Below are positions 18,200 to 27,320 of a DNA stretch of 64,000 bases, piece by piece. The DNA lies in NCBI GenBank assembly GCA_009917555.1, contig QZDX01000004.1, positions 62,001-126,000 of the forward strand, read 5' to 3'. The notes below the pieces were generated by a model that saw nothing but the letters and a program-made list of their open reading frames with translations, did not search any database and was not told the DNA's origin. Position 1 is the first letter of the stretch. Every line of letters begins with the position of its first letter. Both the position numbers and the translations under genes were made by a program. This DNA comes from a bacterium 1XD21-13. GTDB lineage: Bacteria > Bacillota > Clostridia > Lachnospirales > Lachnospiraceae.

Positions 18200-19839
18200 A
18201 AAAAAGAGCAGCTCTGGCTTTCAACTGTATATTGCTGCTGGGCTGTCTGGCATGGCTCCTTTTAAAGCCGGCACTGACGGGCCCCATTCGATATGAGCTT
18301 TTAAGCGCCGCAGAGACGGCCTCCATAAAGGAGACTTATCGGGAGGCCCGGGAGCCCTTTTTTACGGAACTTCTTTTTTCCGGGGAAAAACTTCCCTTTG
18401 ATCGGAGCACCTCAACCTTTTATCTTCCTCTGGATATGGATATGGCGGCCTGGGAGACAGGAGAGCTGACTGCGGCCTCGAGAGAGGTGCGCCTTCTTTT
18501 TGAGGAGGATTTCACCAGGGAATCCAAGCAGGAGGCCATTTGCCAGGGAAAAAGCTTTCGGTTCTATGTCCTTCTGGGAGAGGAGTATCAGGAGTGCTAT
18601 TTGACACCGACGGGGCTTCCCATTCTCGCCATAGAGACTGAGGAGACGCCGGAGACGGGAGCCTTTGGGGGAATGGTCTATTATTGGGAGGCAGAAAGCA
18701 AGCGGGACTGGACAGGCGCCAGCATCCTGGAGGCTCATATCCGGGGGAATACCAGTCGGATTTACCCCAAGAAGGGCTATAAGCTGACTCTGCTAAGACA
18801 GAATAAAAAGGGCGAGGTGGTTCCTGATAAGAGGTCGCTTTTTGGCCTGCGCTCCGATGATGAGTGGATCTTAAATGCCATGTACAGCGACGCTTCCAAA
18901 ATCAGAGATAAGCTGTCGGCGGATCTCTGGAACAGCTTCGGCTCCAAGCGCACCGAGCTGCCGGAAGCCAAGCTGGGAACAGATCTGGTGTATGTGGAGG
19001 TCTTTTTTAACCAGGAGTATTGGGGTGTGTACGGACTGATGGAGCCTGTGGACTCCAAGCAGCTTGACCTTAAAAAGGAGGGGGAGGCTTCCCATGTGGA
19101 ATATTCCTATAAGTCCGTGACACCTCAGGATATTTCCACAGAGGAGCTGATCCGCACGGAGCTGTTTGAGAAGGAGCTGGCCGGCTATGAGCTGAAGGGA
19201 AATCACACCGCCATTGACAGGACCTCCTGGGAGCCGCTGTTCTCCTATTTGGAGCTTCGGGATCTGACGGATAATGAGACCTTTGCCCAGCAGGCACCTG
19301 CCTTGATTGACACCGAGGGGGCCATCAATGTGTGGATTTACCTGCAGGCAGCACTTGGAATTGACAATCGAGGAAAAAACATGTATTATGTGGCAAAAAG
19401 CAATGGTCAGTCCGAAAAAATGTATTTTGTTCCATGGGATATGGATCTGACCTGGGGTGACTCCTTAAAGGAGAGCACAGGAAAGAATCCCTGGGAGGTA
19501 GGGCTCTTTCCCAATCTCTATTCGGAGCGCATCAATTGGCCTATCGGAGATCGGCTGGTGGAGCTTGACGTGGAGGATACCAGGGAGCGAATCAGGGAGA
19601 GATGGAAGCTTTTGCGGGAAGGACCATTCTCAGATGAAAGTCTGGTTCAGTCCATAGATGGTCTGGTTCATGAGGTTCGGGACTCCGGAGCTCTTACGCG
19701 GGATCGGCAGCGCTGGCCGGACAGCAATTCCCATGCAGACTATGAGCTTTTCAAACGAATGACCCTGTATCGGATGAAAATTTTGGATTACTATTTTGAT
19801 GGGAACCTGGAGGCCTATATGGGGCTGGGCTATGAATAA
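18196..19839 (+). CDS. Secreted CotH-family protein kinase-like protein, copy 2
   Basis: The 547-residue paralog of the preceding gene has an N-terminal signal-anchor followed by HIRGNTSRIYPKKGYKLTLLR, WILNAMYSDASKIRDKLSADLWN, VEVFFNQEYWGVYGLMEPVD and FVPWDMDLTWG with D415 and D417. Both aspartates of the DxD-like motif are kept in both copies, so both may be active. It starts with GTG in a GTGA overlap with the first copy. Tandem duplication followed by divergence is evident. Substrates are unknown; secreted or wall proteins are candidates. Confidence 0.85.
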   Translation: MKKRAALAFNCILLLGCLAWLLLKPALTGPIRYELLSAAETASIKETYREAREPFFTELLFSGEKLPFDRSTSTFYLPLDMDMAAWETGELTAASREVRLLFEEDFTRESKQEAICQGKSFRFYVLLGEEYQECYLTPTGLPILAIETEETPETGAFGGMVYYWEAESKRDWTGASILEAHIRGNTSRIYPKKGYKLTLLRQNKKGEVVPDKRSLFGLRSDDEWILNAMYSDASKIRDKLSADLWNSFGSKRTELPEAKLGTDLVYVEVFFNQEYWGVYGLMEPVDSKQLDLKKEGEASHVEYSYKSVTPQDISTEELIRTELFEKELAGYELKGNHTAIDRTSWEPLFSYLELRDLTDNETFAQQAPALIDTEGAINVWIYLQAALGIDNRGKNMYYVAKSNGQSEKMYFVPWDMDLTWGDSLKESTGKNPWEVGLFPNLYSERINWPIGDRLVELDVEDTRERIRERWKLLREGPFSDESLVQSIDGLVHEVRDSGALTRDRQRWPDSNSHADYELFKRMTLYRMKILDYYFDGNLEAYMGLGYE

Positions 19840-19857
19840 AAGAAAAAGGGGAATGTG

Positions 19858-20550
19858 ATGGAGTACAGGCATGAACTGAAATATGTGGTGACAGCGCAGC
19901 AGATGGCTCTTCTTAAGGGCCGCATCCGGGGATTGATTCCGCCGGATGTTCATGCAGGAGAAAATGGAGGCTATCGAATCCGCAGTCTCTACTTTGATGA
20001 CTACTACAACAGCTGTTATCAGGAGAATGAGATAGGGACGGATCCAAGAGAAAAGTTCCGCATTCGTATTTACAACGGTGATGGGAGCCGGATCAGTCTG
20101 GAGCTTAAGCGCAAGGAGCATGGAATGACGCAAAAGCTGTCCTGCCTGATTGGGGAGGAGCAATGCCGGGAGCTGATGGCAGGCAGACCCCTTCCTGTGG
20201 ACAGGGAGTATCCGCCGATTCTGCAAAAGCTCAATCTTCTTATGCGGACCAGACTTTTGCGGCCAAAGGTGATTGTGGAGTATGACAGAACGCCTTATGC
20301 GGAAGCCCTTGGCAATACCCGGATTACTCTGGATCAGAACATGGCTTCCTGTGACGAGCCCCGGCGTTTTTTGGAGCCGGTGCTTCCAAGACGCCCTGTT
20401 ATGCCGGTGGGACAGCATATTCTGGAAGTGAAATATGATGAATTTCTTCCGGATTATCTTTATCGGAATCTGCAGCTTCAAAGTCTGCGGCAGACAGCAT
20501 TTTCCAAATACTATCTGTGCAGAAGATATACATTAAAGGGGAGCATTTAG
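19858..20550 (+). CDS. VTC domain protein (polyphosphate polymerase-like)
   Basis: The 230-residue protein is a stand-alone VTC domain. It shows YRHELKYVV, YRIRSLYFDDYYN, KFRIRIYNGD, SLELKRKEHGMTQK, VIVEYDRTPY and ILEVKYDEFLPDYL. These are the basic and acidic strands of the tunnel fold that in yeast Vtc4 makes polyphosphate from ATP. Bacterial versions usually sit next to DUF4956 membrane proteins and CotH proteins, as here. ATG 19858 is used with GGGG at a good distance; a GTG one codon upstream is possible. No signal peptide is seen, so it is likely cytoplasmic or docked to the membrane partner. Confidence 0.85.
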   Translation: MEYRHELKYVVTAQQMALLKGRIRGLIPPDVHAGENGGYRIRSLYFDDYYNSCYQENEIGTDPREKFRIRIYNGDGSRISLELKRKEHGMTQKLSCLIGEEQCRELMAGRPLPVDREYPPILQKLNLLMRTRLLRPKVIVEYDRTPYAEALGNTRITLDQNMASCDEPRRFLEPVLPRRPVMPVGQHILEVKYDEFLPDYLYRNLQLQSLRQTAFSKYYLCRRYTLKGSI

Positions 20551-20585
20551 GCTCTTTTCAAAGAACAAAAGGAGGAATATAAGCA

Positions 20586-21260
20586 ATGGGATTTCAAGAC
20601 GTATTTAAAAAATCATTTTTGGAGGGCTTTACAAGCATGGATATCTCCGCAGGGCGGATTATGGCGACCTTTGCGGTGACCTGTATTTTGGCCTGCTATA
20701 TATTTGTGATCTATCGGCTGATGACACGGAAATCCTTTTATTCCAAGGGCTTTAACGTATCCCTTGCGGCGCTTTCCGTGATTACGGCGGCCATTATTCT
20801 GGCTATGCAGTCCAATCTGGTGATCTCCCTTGGTATGGTAGGCGCTCTGTCCATCATTCGTTTCCGCACGGCCATTAAGGACCCCATGGATCTGGTATTT
20901 CTGTTCTGGTCCATCAGTGTTGGTATTATCTGCGGAGCCGGTCTCTTTGAGGTGGCGCTTTTAACCTGCCTGGTTGTAACAGTTTTGGTTTTGATTTTGG
21001 AGAATATACCTTCCTCCAGGGCACCGATGATGCTGGTAGTGAACCTGTCCGATCCGGAGGGTGAGGCAGAGATTTTAAGTATAGTCAAGAAGTTCAGCCG
21101 TTTCCATAAGGTAAAATCCAGAAATATCTCCGCCGGAAGCATGGATATGGTAGTGGAGGTTCGGGTGAAGGAGGAGAGTGCCTTTGTGAAGGAGGTCTCT
21201 GCTTTGGATAAGGTACAGGCCGTATCACTCATTTCTCATGATGGGGAAGTAACCTTTTAA
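20586..21260 (+). CDS. DUF4956 membrane protein
   Basis: The 224-residue protein has four membrane helices in the first 140 residues, including the DUF4956 core NLVISLGMVGALSIIRFRTAIKDPMDLVFLFWSISVGIICGAG. A cytoplasmic beta-alpha domain of about 75 residues follows. It resembles the small MgtC-like membrane proteins that accompany VTC proteins. AAGGAGG lies just ahead of the ATG. It may anchor the VTC protein and provide a path for its product; that role is inferred. Confidence 0.82.
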   Translation: MGFQDVFKKSFLEGFTSMDISAGRIMATFAVTCILACYIFVIYRLMTRKSFYSKGFNVSLAALSVITAAIILAMQSNLVISLGMVGALSIIRFRTAIKDPMDLVFLFWSISVGIICGAGLFEVALLTCLVVTVLVLILENIPSSRAPMMLVVNLSDPEGEAEILSIVKKFSRFHKVKSRNISAGSMDMVVEVRVKEESAFVKEVSALDKVQAVSLISHDGEVTF

Positions 21261-21327
21261 GCTGATACAACACTGCGCAGATAGCAGTGCTGTACCAGGA
21301 AATCAGAATCCCTAAGGGTACGTTATT

Positions 21328-22785
21328 ATGAAGCGAATCATAAGCTTATGCGGGCGCGGGCTGCGTTATGTCAGGCAGTACGGGCCCGTACTGCTATATT
21401 ATAAAATAAAAGAACGGAAGCAGCGGAACCAGGCGGAGGCCGGCTATGAGGCGTGGCTTCAAAGGGAGCTTAAGGAGGAGAATACTGCTCCGGAGGAGGC
21501 CAGAGCTCTGGCAGAGAGGGGCCCCCTTATCAGTATTTTGGTGCCGGCCTATGAGACCCCTCCGGTATTTCTGCGGGAAATGATAGAATCTGTCCTGAAT
21601 CAGAGCTATGACAACTTGGAGCTCTGCATTGCGGATGGCAGTCCCTCCCATACGGTGGAACAGATTGCGGAGGAATACGCCCGGCAGGATTCCCGGCTTC
21701 GCTATGAGAGGCTTCCTGAGAATCTGGGGATTTCCGGAAACACCAACGCTGCCCTTTCCATGGCAAAGGGAGAGTACGTGGGTCTTCTGGATCACGACGA
21801 TCTGCTGTTGCCGGGAGCTCTGTATGAGGTGGCAAAGACCCTGGAGGAGACGAAGGGGGCCGATGCCGTGTACACGGATGAGGACAAGGTGGACATGGAG
21901 CTTACCCATCATTTTCAGCCTCATTTTAAGCCGGATTTTAATGAGGAGTATCTCCTCAGCAATAATTATATTTGTCACTTTTTTGTGGTAAGGCGGCAGA
22001 TGGCCCTTGAAGTTGGGGGATTTAGGGAGGAATTTGACGGAGCCCAGGACTATGACTTTATTTTACGCTGCACGGAAAAAGCCGAGAAGGTGATTCATAT
22101 CCCTAAGGTTCTCTATTCCTGGCGGTGCCATGCATCCTCCACAGCGGCCAATCCGGAGAGCAAGCTCTACGCCTATGAGGCGGGAAAGCGGGCGGTGGCA
22201 GCCCATCTGGAACGGAAAGGAACCCCCGGAGAGGTCCTTGACACCTCCAATTATGGTTTTCACCGCATTCGTTTTTCAAGGAAGCGCCCGGAAATCTTAA
22301 TAAATTCTTTTGCAAATTTAAATGGACAAACGGGTATAAAAGTTGTATATTATGGTAAGGCATGTAATAATTCTGTAATAATTTCTGAGAATTGTGATTA
22401 TATGCTTTTTACATGTGTCCAAAAGGCAAGGTTGTCAAAGGGCTTTATGGAGGAGCTTATCTCCAGCTGTGAGCGCCCGGAGATTGGTCTTGTCTGTGCC
22501 AGAGTGTATGATAAAAGGAAGAGACTTTCTTCTGATATTCTGCTGAAGGGTGTCCGGGACCCCTTTGGGGAAAGTATGAAGGGCCTGAAGGAAGGGTGTA
22601 CCGGTTATTTTCACCGGGCGGTGCTTCATCAGGAGGTAGAGGCTCCCACGGACTGCTTTTTGGTAAAGGGAGAGCTGTTAAAAGGGAAGGATCGCATTAC
22701 CCTTGAAGAGCTGTGTGCAGCTATAAAAAAACAGGGATATCGGATGGTCTACAATCCGTGGGCGGTAGTCTATGAAAGCAGATAG
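21328..22785 (+). CDS. GT2 glycosyltransferase with degenerate second domain
   Basis: Residues 70-285 of this 485-residue protein form a GT2 domain (ISILVPAYETPPVF, DHDD near 154, QDYDF). It parallels the first domain of the 653-residue enzyme at 2601. Residues 315-485 align loosely with a second GT2 domain. The start motif and the NND metal motif are missing there (the matching stretch reads LFTCVQKARLSKGFMEEL). The bases 22291-22436 within this part are visibly AT-rich against the flanks. One active and one non-catalytic domain is the likely state. It overlaps the next gene by 14 bases. Confidence 0.8.
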   Translation: MKRIISLCGRGLRYVRQYGPVLLYYKIKERKQRNQAEAGYEAWLQRELKEENTAPEEARALAERGPLISILVPAYETPPVFLREMIESVLNQSYDNLELCIADGSPSHTVEQIAEEYARQDSRLRYERLPENLGISGNTNAALSMAKGEYVGLLDHDDLLLPGALYEVAKTLEETKGADAVYTDEDKVDMELTHHFQPHFKPDFNEEYLLSNNYICHFFVVRRQMALEVGGFREEFDGAQDYDFILRCTEKAEKVIHIPKVLYSWRCHASSTAANPESKLYAYEAGKRAVAAHLERKGTPGEVLDTSNYGFHRIRFSRKRPEILINSFANLNGQTGIKVVYYGKACNNSVIISENCDYMLFTCVQKARLSKGFMEELISSCERPEIGLVCARVYDKRKRLSSDILLKGVRDPFGESMKGLKEGCTGYFHRAVLHQEVEAPTDCFLVKGELLKGKDRITLEELCAAIKKQGYRMVYNPWAVVYESR

Positions 22786-23731
22786 CAGGGTATCAATCGT
22801 AGTGCCTAATTATAATGGAATAGCCTTTGTGGAGGTATGCTTTGAGGCACTTCTTCAGGACGCGCCTCAGGCGGAGATGCTTATGGTGGATAATGGCTCC
22901 ACAGACGGAAGCAGAGAGCTGGTGGAGAAGCGCTATCCCCAGGTCCGGGTCATTGCCCTTGAGAAGAATTACGGCTTCTGCCGGGCGGCTAATGAGGGAA
23001 TGCGTGCAGCGAAATCTCCCTATGTGATTCTGCTGAATAATGACACAGAGGTGCTGCCGGGCTTTACGGAGGCTCTGGTGTCGGCCTTACAGCTGGAACC
23101 GCGGGCATTTTCTGCCGGAGCAAAGATGATACAGCTTCATGACCAGGAAAAAATTGACGATGCTGGTAATTTTTACTGTGCTCTTGGCTGGGCTTTTGCG
23201 AGAGGAAAAGATAAGTCCGTGGAATACTATGAGAAGCCGGACGAGATTTTTGCGGCCTGCGGCGGTGCGGTGATTTACCGGAGGGCTGTGCTGGAAAGGA
23301 TCGGTTATCTGGATGAGGCCCATTTTGCCTATCTGGAGGACATTGACCTGGGTTGGCGGGCAAAAATTGCAGGCTTTAGGAACCTTTATGTGCCTCAGGC
23401 TAAGGTACTCCATGTGGGCAGCGGAACCAGCGGGTCCAGGTACAATGAGTTTAAGGTGCACTTGAGCTCCCGGAACAGCGTTTATCTGGCTTACAAGAAT
23501 ATGCCGGTCCTTCAGCTTCTGCTGAATCTGCCTTTTTTGCTGGCAGGCTTTGGGATCAAATATTTGTTTTTTGTGAAAAAGGATCTTGGAAAAATCTATC
23601 GAAAAGGCTTGAAAGAAGGGATTTCTATGTGCAGCAGGGAGAAGAAAGTAAAGTTTTGTTGGAAAAATCTTCTCTCTTATGGTAAAATCCAGTTAGAGCT
23701 TTGGGTGAATATTGGGAAGAGATTTAGGTGA
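22772..23731 (+). CDS. GT2 rhamnosyltransferase-like enzyme (WbbL-like)
   Basis: The 319-residue GT2 enzyme has VSIVVPNYNGIAF at the N-terminus, LLNNDTEV near residue 88 as the metal motif, and FAYLEDIDLGWRAKIAGF near 190. This arrangement is typical of WbbL-type rhamnosyltransferases. The C-terminus has a hydrophobic stretch that may associate with the membrane. It is translationally coupled to the preceding gene. Rhamnose as donor sugar is suggested by family resemblance and the upstream rfbC fragment, not proven. Confidence 0.8.
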   Translation: MKADSRVSIVVPNYNGIAFVEVCFEALLQDAPQAEMLMVDNGSTDGSRELVEKRYPQVRVIALEKNYGFCRAANEGMRAAKSPYVILLNNDTEVLPGFTEALVSALQLEPRAFSAGAKMIQLHDQEKIDDAGNFYCALGWAFARGKDKSVEYYEKPDEIFAACGGAVIYRRAVLERIGYLDEAHFAYLEDIDLGWRAKIAGFRNLYVPQAKVLHVGSGTSGSRYNEFKVHLSSRNSVYLAYKNMPVLQLLLNLPFLLAGFGIKYLFFVKKDLGKIYRKGLKEGISMCSREKKVKFCWKNLLSYGKIQLELWVNIGKRFR

Positions 23732-23737
23732 GAGAGA

Positions 23738-25147
23738 TTGATAAAAGACAATCAGCGGCATTTTAATCGGCTGCATGTATTGATAGACGCCCTTATTGTC
23801 GTTGCATCCTGGATGCTGGCCTGGGTGATACAATTTAAGATTCTGGATGAAACCACAGGACTTACCTTCCGGCAGTATATGGTTGTCTTGGTATTTCTGG
23901 TACCTGTTTATTTGACCCTCTATATGGCCTTCAGCCTTTATACCACAAAGAGCGTCCGAAGAAAGCAGGTGGAGCTGGGAAAGATTGCCCAGGCCAACAC
24001 CATTGGACTGTTGGTTTTTTTTGCAGGCATGTATCTGATGCGTTCCTCACCGGAGATTACGGACAACTATTCCCGAAGGATGCTGTTTTACTTTTATGTG
24101 ATCAACATTGCTCTGGAAGGTCTTGTGCGGAATTTTATCCGGCTTGCTCTGCAGAGGCTGCGGCGGAAGGGCTTTAATCAGAAGCATATGCTGCTGGTTG
24201 GCTATAGCCGGGCGGCAGAGGAATATGTGGATCGCATGAAGGCCAACCCGGAGTGGGGCTATGAGCTCATGGGCATTCTGGATGATAATGTAGAGTGCGG
24301 TATGCGTTACCGGGGAGTACAGGTGGTAGGAAGGACGGAGGAGATCGAAGAGCTGCTTTCTCGGACCTCCCCGGATGAGATTGCCATTACCCTGGGCTTG
24401 AGCGAATATTCAAAGCTGGAGCATATTGTTGCGGTTTGTGAAAAGTCCGGTGTGCATACCAAGTTTGTTCCGGATTACAATAATATTATACCTACCCGCC
24501 CATATACGGAGGACATAGACGGTCTTCCGGTGATCAATATCCGCCATGTGCCTTTGACCAATACCTTTAATGCGGTGGTAAAGCGGGCCATGGACCTTGT
24601 GGGAGGCCTGGCAGCAATTATACTTTTTTCACCTATCATGTTGGTGACAGCTATTGCGATTAAGGCAACCTCTCCGGGGCCTCTGATCTATACCCAGGAG
24701 AGAGTAGGACTTCACAATAAAAACTTTCGTATGTACAAGTTCCGCTCCATGGATGTACAGTCTCCAAAGAAGGAGCGTGGAGCATGGACAGTGCCGGATG
24801 ATCCGAGGGTTACCTCTGTGGGAAAGGTTATCCGTAAGACAAGTATTGACGAGCTCCCACAGCTTTTTAATATTTTAAAGGGCGACATGAGCCTGGTGGG
24901 ACCCCGGCCGGAGCGTCCCTTCTTTGTGGAGAAGTTCCGCGAGGAGATACCCAGATATATGATTAAACACCAGGTACGTCCGGGGCTGACCGGATGGGCC
25001 CAGGTCAATGGCTACCGGGGAAATACTTCTATCCGGAAGCGCATTGAATATGATTTATATTATATTGAGAACTGGACCCCTGGGTTTGATATAAAAATTT
25101 TGTTTCTGACGATTTTTAAGGGCTTTATCAATAAGAATGCTTATTAA
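23738..25147 (+). CDS. Undecaprenyl-phosphate sugar-1-phosphate transferase (WcaJ/WbaP-like priming enzyme)
   Basis: The 469-residue protein has four or five N-terminal helices, a central nucleotide-fold region and a C-terminal bacterial sugar transferase domain. The last contains KRAMDLVGGLAAIILFSPIM, FRMYKFRSM, SIDELPQLFNILKGDMSLVGPRPE and VRPGLTGWAQVNGYRGNT. It transfers sugar-1-phosphate from a nucleotide sugar to undecaprenyl phosphate and so starts chain assembly. It begins with TTG at 23738, seven bases after the glycosyltransferase stop, behind GAGAGA. The next gene is an LCP ligase, making start and end of the pathway adjacent. Confidence 0.92.
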   Translation: MIKDNQRHFNRLHVLIDALIVVASWMLAWVIQFKILDETTGLTFRQYMVVLVFLVPVYLTLYMAFSLYTTKSVRRKQVELGKIAQANTIGLLVFFAGMYLMRSSPEITDNYSRRMLFYFYVINIALEGLVRNFIRLALQRLRRKGFNQKHMLLVGYSRAAEEYVDRMKANPEWGYELMGILDDNVECGMRYRGVQVVGRTEEIEELLSRTSPDEIAITLGLSEYSKLEHIVAVCEKSGVHTKFVPDYNNIIPTRPYTEDIDGLPVINIRHVPLTNTFNAVVKRAMDLVGGLAAIILFSPIMLVTAIAIKATSPGPLIYTQERVGLHNKNFRMYKFRSMDVQSPKKERGAWTVPDDPRVTSVGKVIRKTSIDELPQLFNILKGDMSLVGPRPERPFFVEKFREEIPRYMIKHQVRPGLTGWAQVNGYRGNTSIRKRIEYDLYYIENWTPGFDIKILFLTIFKGFINKNAY

Positions 25148-25173
25148 AGTTGGAAAGCAGAAAGGGTTATGTT

Positions 25174-26286
25174 ATGGCAGCCAATAAGAAAGTAAAAAAC
25201 GCAAGAGGGAGACAAGAGCGCAGGCTGAGCAAAAAAGAGAAACGGATCAGACGCAGAAGAAAGCTGATAGGAGTTTTAGTTGCGGAGCTGTTCCTTCTGC
25301 TCCTTTTGGGAGTGGGTGTATGGGGAATTGGCAAGCTGGATAAGATTCAGGATCTGGACGTGGACCCGGGAAATGTGGAAATGAATGATATGGAGGATGC
25401 TACGGAGGAGACCCTGAAGGGCTATACAAACATAGCGCTCTTTGGAATTGATACCCGTGAAATGGGAGATCTGGGTGCGGGCAATCGAAGTGACACCATC
25501 ATCATTGCCAGTATCAACAATGAGACCAAGGAGGTAAAGCTTGCCTCTATTTTCCGGGATACCTACTTGAATCGAGCGGATGATACCTATGGAAAATGCA
25601 ATGCGGCCTATAAGGCGGGGGGACCCAACCAGGCCATGGCCATGCTGAACACAAACTTTGACTTAAACATCAAGTACTTTGTCAGTGTGGATTTCCTTGC
25701 GTTGATTAAGACCATCGATCTGCTGGGCGGCATTGATGTGGACGTGAAGGACAACGAGTGGGAATGGATCAACAACTATATGTATGAGACAACAGCGGTG
25801 ACGGGAGAATTCGGTGTATTTGTGGAGGGACCAGGCTTACAGACCTTAAGTGGACTTCAGGCTACCGCCTACTGCCGGATTCGTGCGGTTGGCAATGACT
25901 ACGGCCGGACCGAGCGCCAGAGAACCGTGATTTCTCTGATTGCCCAGAAGGCTAAGACGGCAAGCCTGGGTACCATCAATCAGATTATTGACGAGGTATT
26001 TCCGCTGATTGCAACCAATATTCCCAAGTCAGAGATGCTGAAGATGGCGGCAAGCATGATGTCCTATGAGATGGGAGAGACAGGCGGCTTCCCCAGTCTT
26101 CGGGAGGATGTAAAGATTAATAAGGCGGATATTGTGGCCCCTGCGGATCTGGAGGCCAATGTAAGGGAGCTTCACAGGTTCCTCTTTGACGAGGAGGATT
26201 ACTATCCTTCTCCCACCGTGATCCGGTTAAATGAGGAGATTTCGAATCAAACAGGTGTCTACGCCAAGGAAGAGGGCGGCACCTAA
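25174..26286 (+). CDS. LytR-CpsA-Psr (LCP) family wall-polymer ligase
   Basis: The 370-residue protein has a very basic cytoplasmic N-terminus (about 1-35), one membrane anchor (IGVLVAELFLLLLLGVGVWG) and an extracellular LCP domain. The domain contains NIALFGIDTREMG, NRSDTIIIASIN, KEVKLASIFRDTYL and the arginine-rich GRTERQRTVI. LCP enzymes move polymers from the lipid carrier to peptidoglycan or proteins. ATG 25174 has AAAGGG 7 bases upstream and is preferred over TTG at 25150. A strong inverted repeat follows the stop, marking the end of this unit. Confidence 0.92.
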   Translation: MAANKKVKNARGRQERRLSKKEKRIRRRRKLIGVLVAELFLLLLLGVGVWGIGKLDKIQDLDVDPGNVEMNDMEDATEETLKGYTNIALFGIDTREMGDLGAGNRSDTIIIASINNETKEVKLASIFRDTYLNRADDTYGKCNAAYKAGGPNQAMAMLNTNFDLNIKYFVSVDFLALIKTIDLLGGIDVDVKDNEWEWINNYMYETTAVTGEFGVFVEGPGLQTLSGLQATAYCRIRAVGNDYGRTERQRTVISLIAQKAKTASLGTINQIIDEVFPLIATNIPKSEMLKMAASMMSYEMGETGGFPSLREDVKINKADIVAPADLEANVRELHRFLFDEEDYYPSPTVIRLNEEISNQTGVYAKEEGGT

Positions 26287-26295
26287 GCAGAAACT

Positions 26296-26328
26296 AAATG
26301 GACGAGGAAGTCAACACCTCGTCCATTT
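26296..26328 (+). terminator. Hairpin terminator after the LCP gene
   Basis: AAATGGACGAGG (26296-26307) and CCTCGTCCATTT (26317-26328) are perfect 12-base inverted repeats around a 9-base loop. The downstream T-run is short, so termination may be partial. Confidence 0.7.
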
Positions 26329-26370
26329 CCATATTACCGAAGGAGGTATTTGATTTGGGGAGAGAGCAAT

Positions 26371-27276
26371 ATGAGAATTGATGTAATCATACCAACCCTT
26401 CGTCCGGGAAAGGAATTTGAGGAGCTGCTAAAGAGGCTGGAATCACAGACCATGCCCGTTCATAAAATAGTGATTATGAATACAAGATCCGGGCCGTTTC
26501 CAGAGAGACTTAGAAGGGCCGGTGATAAAATAGAGGTCTTTCATCTGGACCAAAAGGAATTTGATCATGGGGGAACCCGAAATGCGGGAGTGTCCCATAC
26601 AGAGGCAGAGTATCTTCTGTTTATGACCCAGGATGCCCTTCCGGCCAATGCCCAATTGGTGGAGCGCTTGGCCGCTGCCTTTGAGAATCCCAAGGTGAAA
26701 GCGGCCTATGCCAGACAGCTTCCCAGAGAGGGCTGCAGGGAGCTGGAGCGGTACACCCGAAGCTTTAATTATCCGGAACAAAGCCGTATTCAGACAAAGG
26801 AGGATCTGGACACCCTTGGGATCAAAGCATTTTTCTGTTCCAATGTCTGTGCGATGTATGAGCGGGAAACATTTCTCAGGCAAGGGGGCTTTGTGAAGCG
26901 GACCATTTTCAATGAGGATATGATCTATGCGGGCGGTCTCATAAAAAGTGGCTACGAGATAGCCTATGTGGCCGATGCCAAGGTGATACATTCTCACAAC
27001 TACAGTGGGATAAAGCAGCTTCAGAGAAACTTTGATCTGGGAGTTTCCCAGGTGGATCACCCGGAGATCTTCGGAGGGATTGTCTCGGAGCAGGAGGGAA
27101 TCCGTCTGTTGAAACAGACGGCGCTCCACTGTATGAGGGTTAGAAAGCCCTGGCTGATATTTAGTCTTGTATTTTTCACCGGATGCAAGTATATTGGTTA
27201 TAGGCTAGGAAAGCATTACCGAAGGCTTCCCAAATGGCTGGTGCGGCGATGCACCATGAACAAAGGCTACTGGTAA
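26371..27276 (+). CDS. GT2 rhamnosyltransferase (RgpB-like)
   Basis: The protein of about 301 residues begins MRIDVIIPTLRPGKEF and carries HGGTRNAGVSHTEAEYLLFMTQDALPAN near residues 60-90. The TQDA variant of the metal motif is typical of RgpB/RfbF-type rhamnosyltransferases. FNEDMIYAGGLIKSGY near 185 is the usual acceptor-side motif. ATG 26371 has GGGGAGAG 7 bases upstream; a TTG at 26350 has AGGAGG but only 3 bases away. Its TAA stop lies inside the first hairpin of the structured repeat that precedes glmS. Confidence 0.82.
   Translation: MRIDVIIPTLRPGKEFEELLKRLESQTMPVHKIVIMNTRSGPFPERLRRAGDKIEVFHLDQKEFDHGGTRNAGVSHTEAEYLLFMTQDALPANAQLVERLAAAFENPKVKAAYARQLPREGCRELERYTRSFNYPEQSRIQTKEDLDTLGIKAFFCSNVCAMYERETFLRQGGFVKRTIFNEDMIYAGGLIKSGYEIAYVADAKVIHSHNYSGIKQLQRNFDLGVSQVDHPEIFGGIVSEQEGIRLLKQTALHCMRVRKPWLIFSLVFFTGCKYIGYRLGKHYRRLPKWLVRRCTMNKGYW
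27167..27195 (+). promoter_or_regulatory. Possible weak promoter for glmS inside the upstream gene
   Basis: TTGTAT (27167-27172), 17 bases, TATATT (27190-27195). The -10 is good but the -35 matches consensus poorly, so this is tentative. It would place the whole repeat element in the glmS leader. Confidence 0.3.
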
Positions 27277-27320
27277 AGTCGCGCAGCGACTTTACCCTTT
27301 AGTGCTGTCGCGCAGCGACT
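27272..27320 (+). repeat. Collapsed copy of the structured leader repeat
   Basis: GGTAAAGTCGC (27272-27282), GCA, GCGACTTTACC (27286-27296) form a perfect 11-base-pair hairpin. It has the outer arms of the full element but none of its interior. It is followed by the same tail, CTTTAGTGCT plus GTCGC-GCA-GCGAC (27307-27319), found in the full copies. It contains the stop codon of the upstream glycosyltransferase. Confidence 0.85.
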
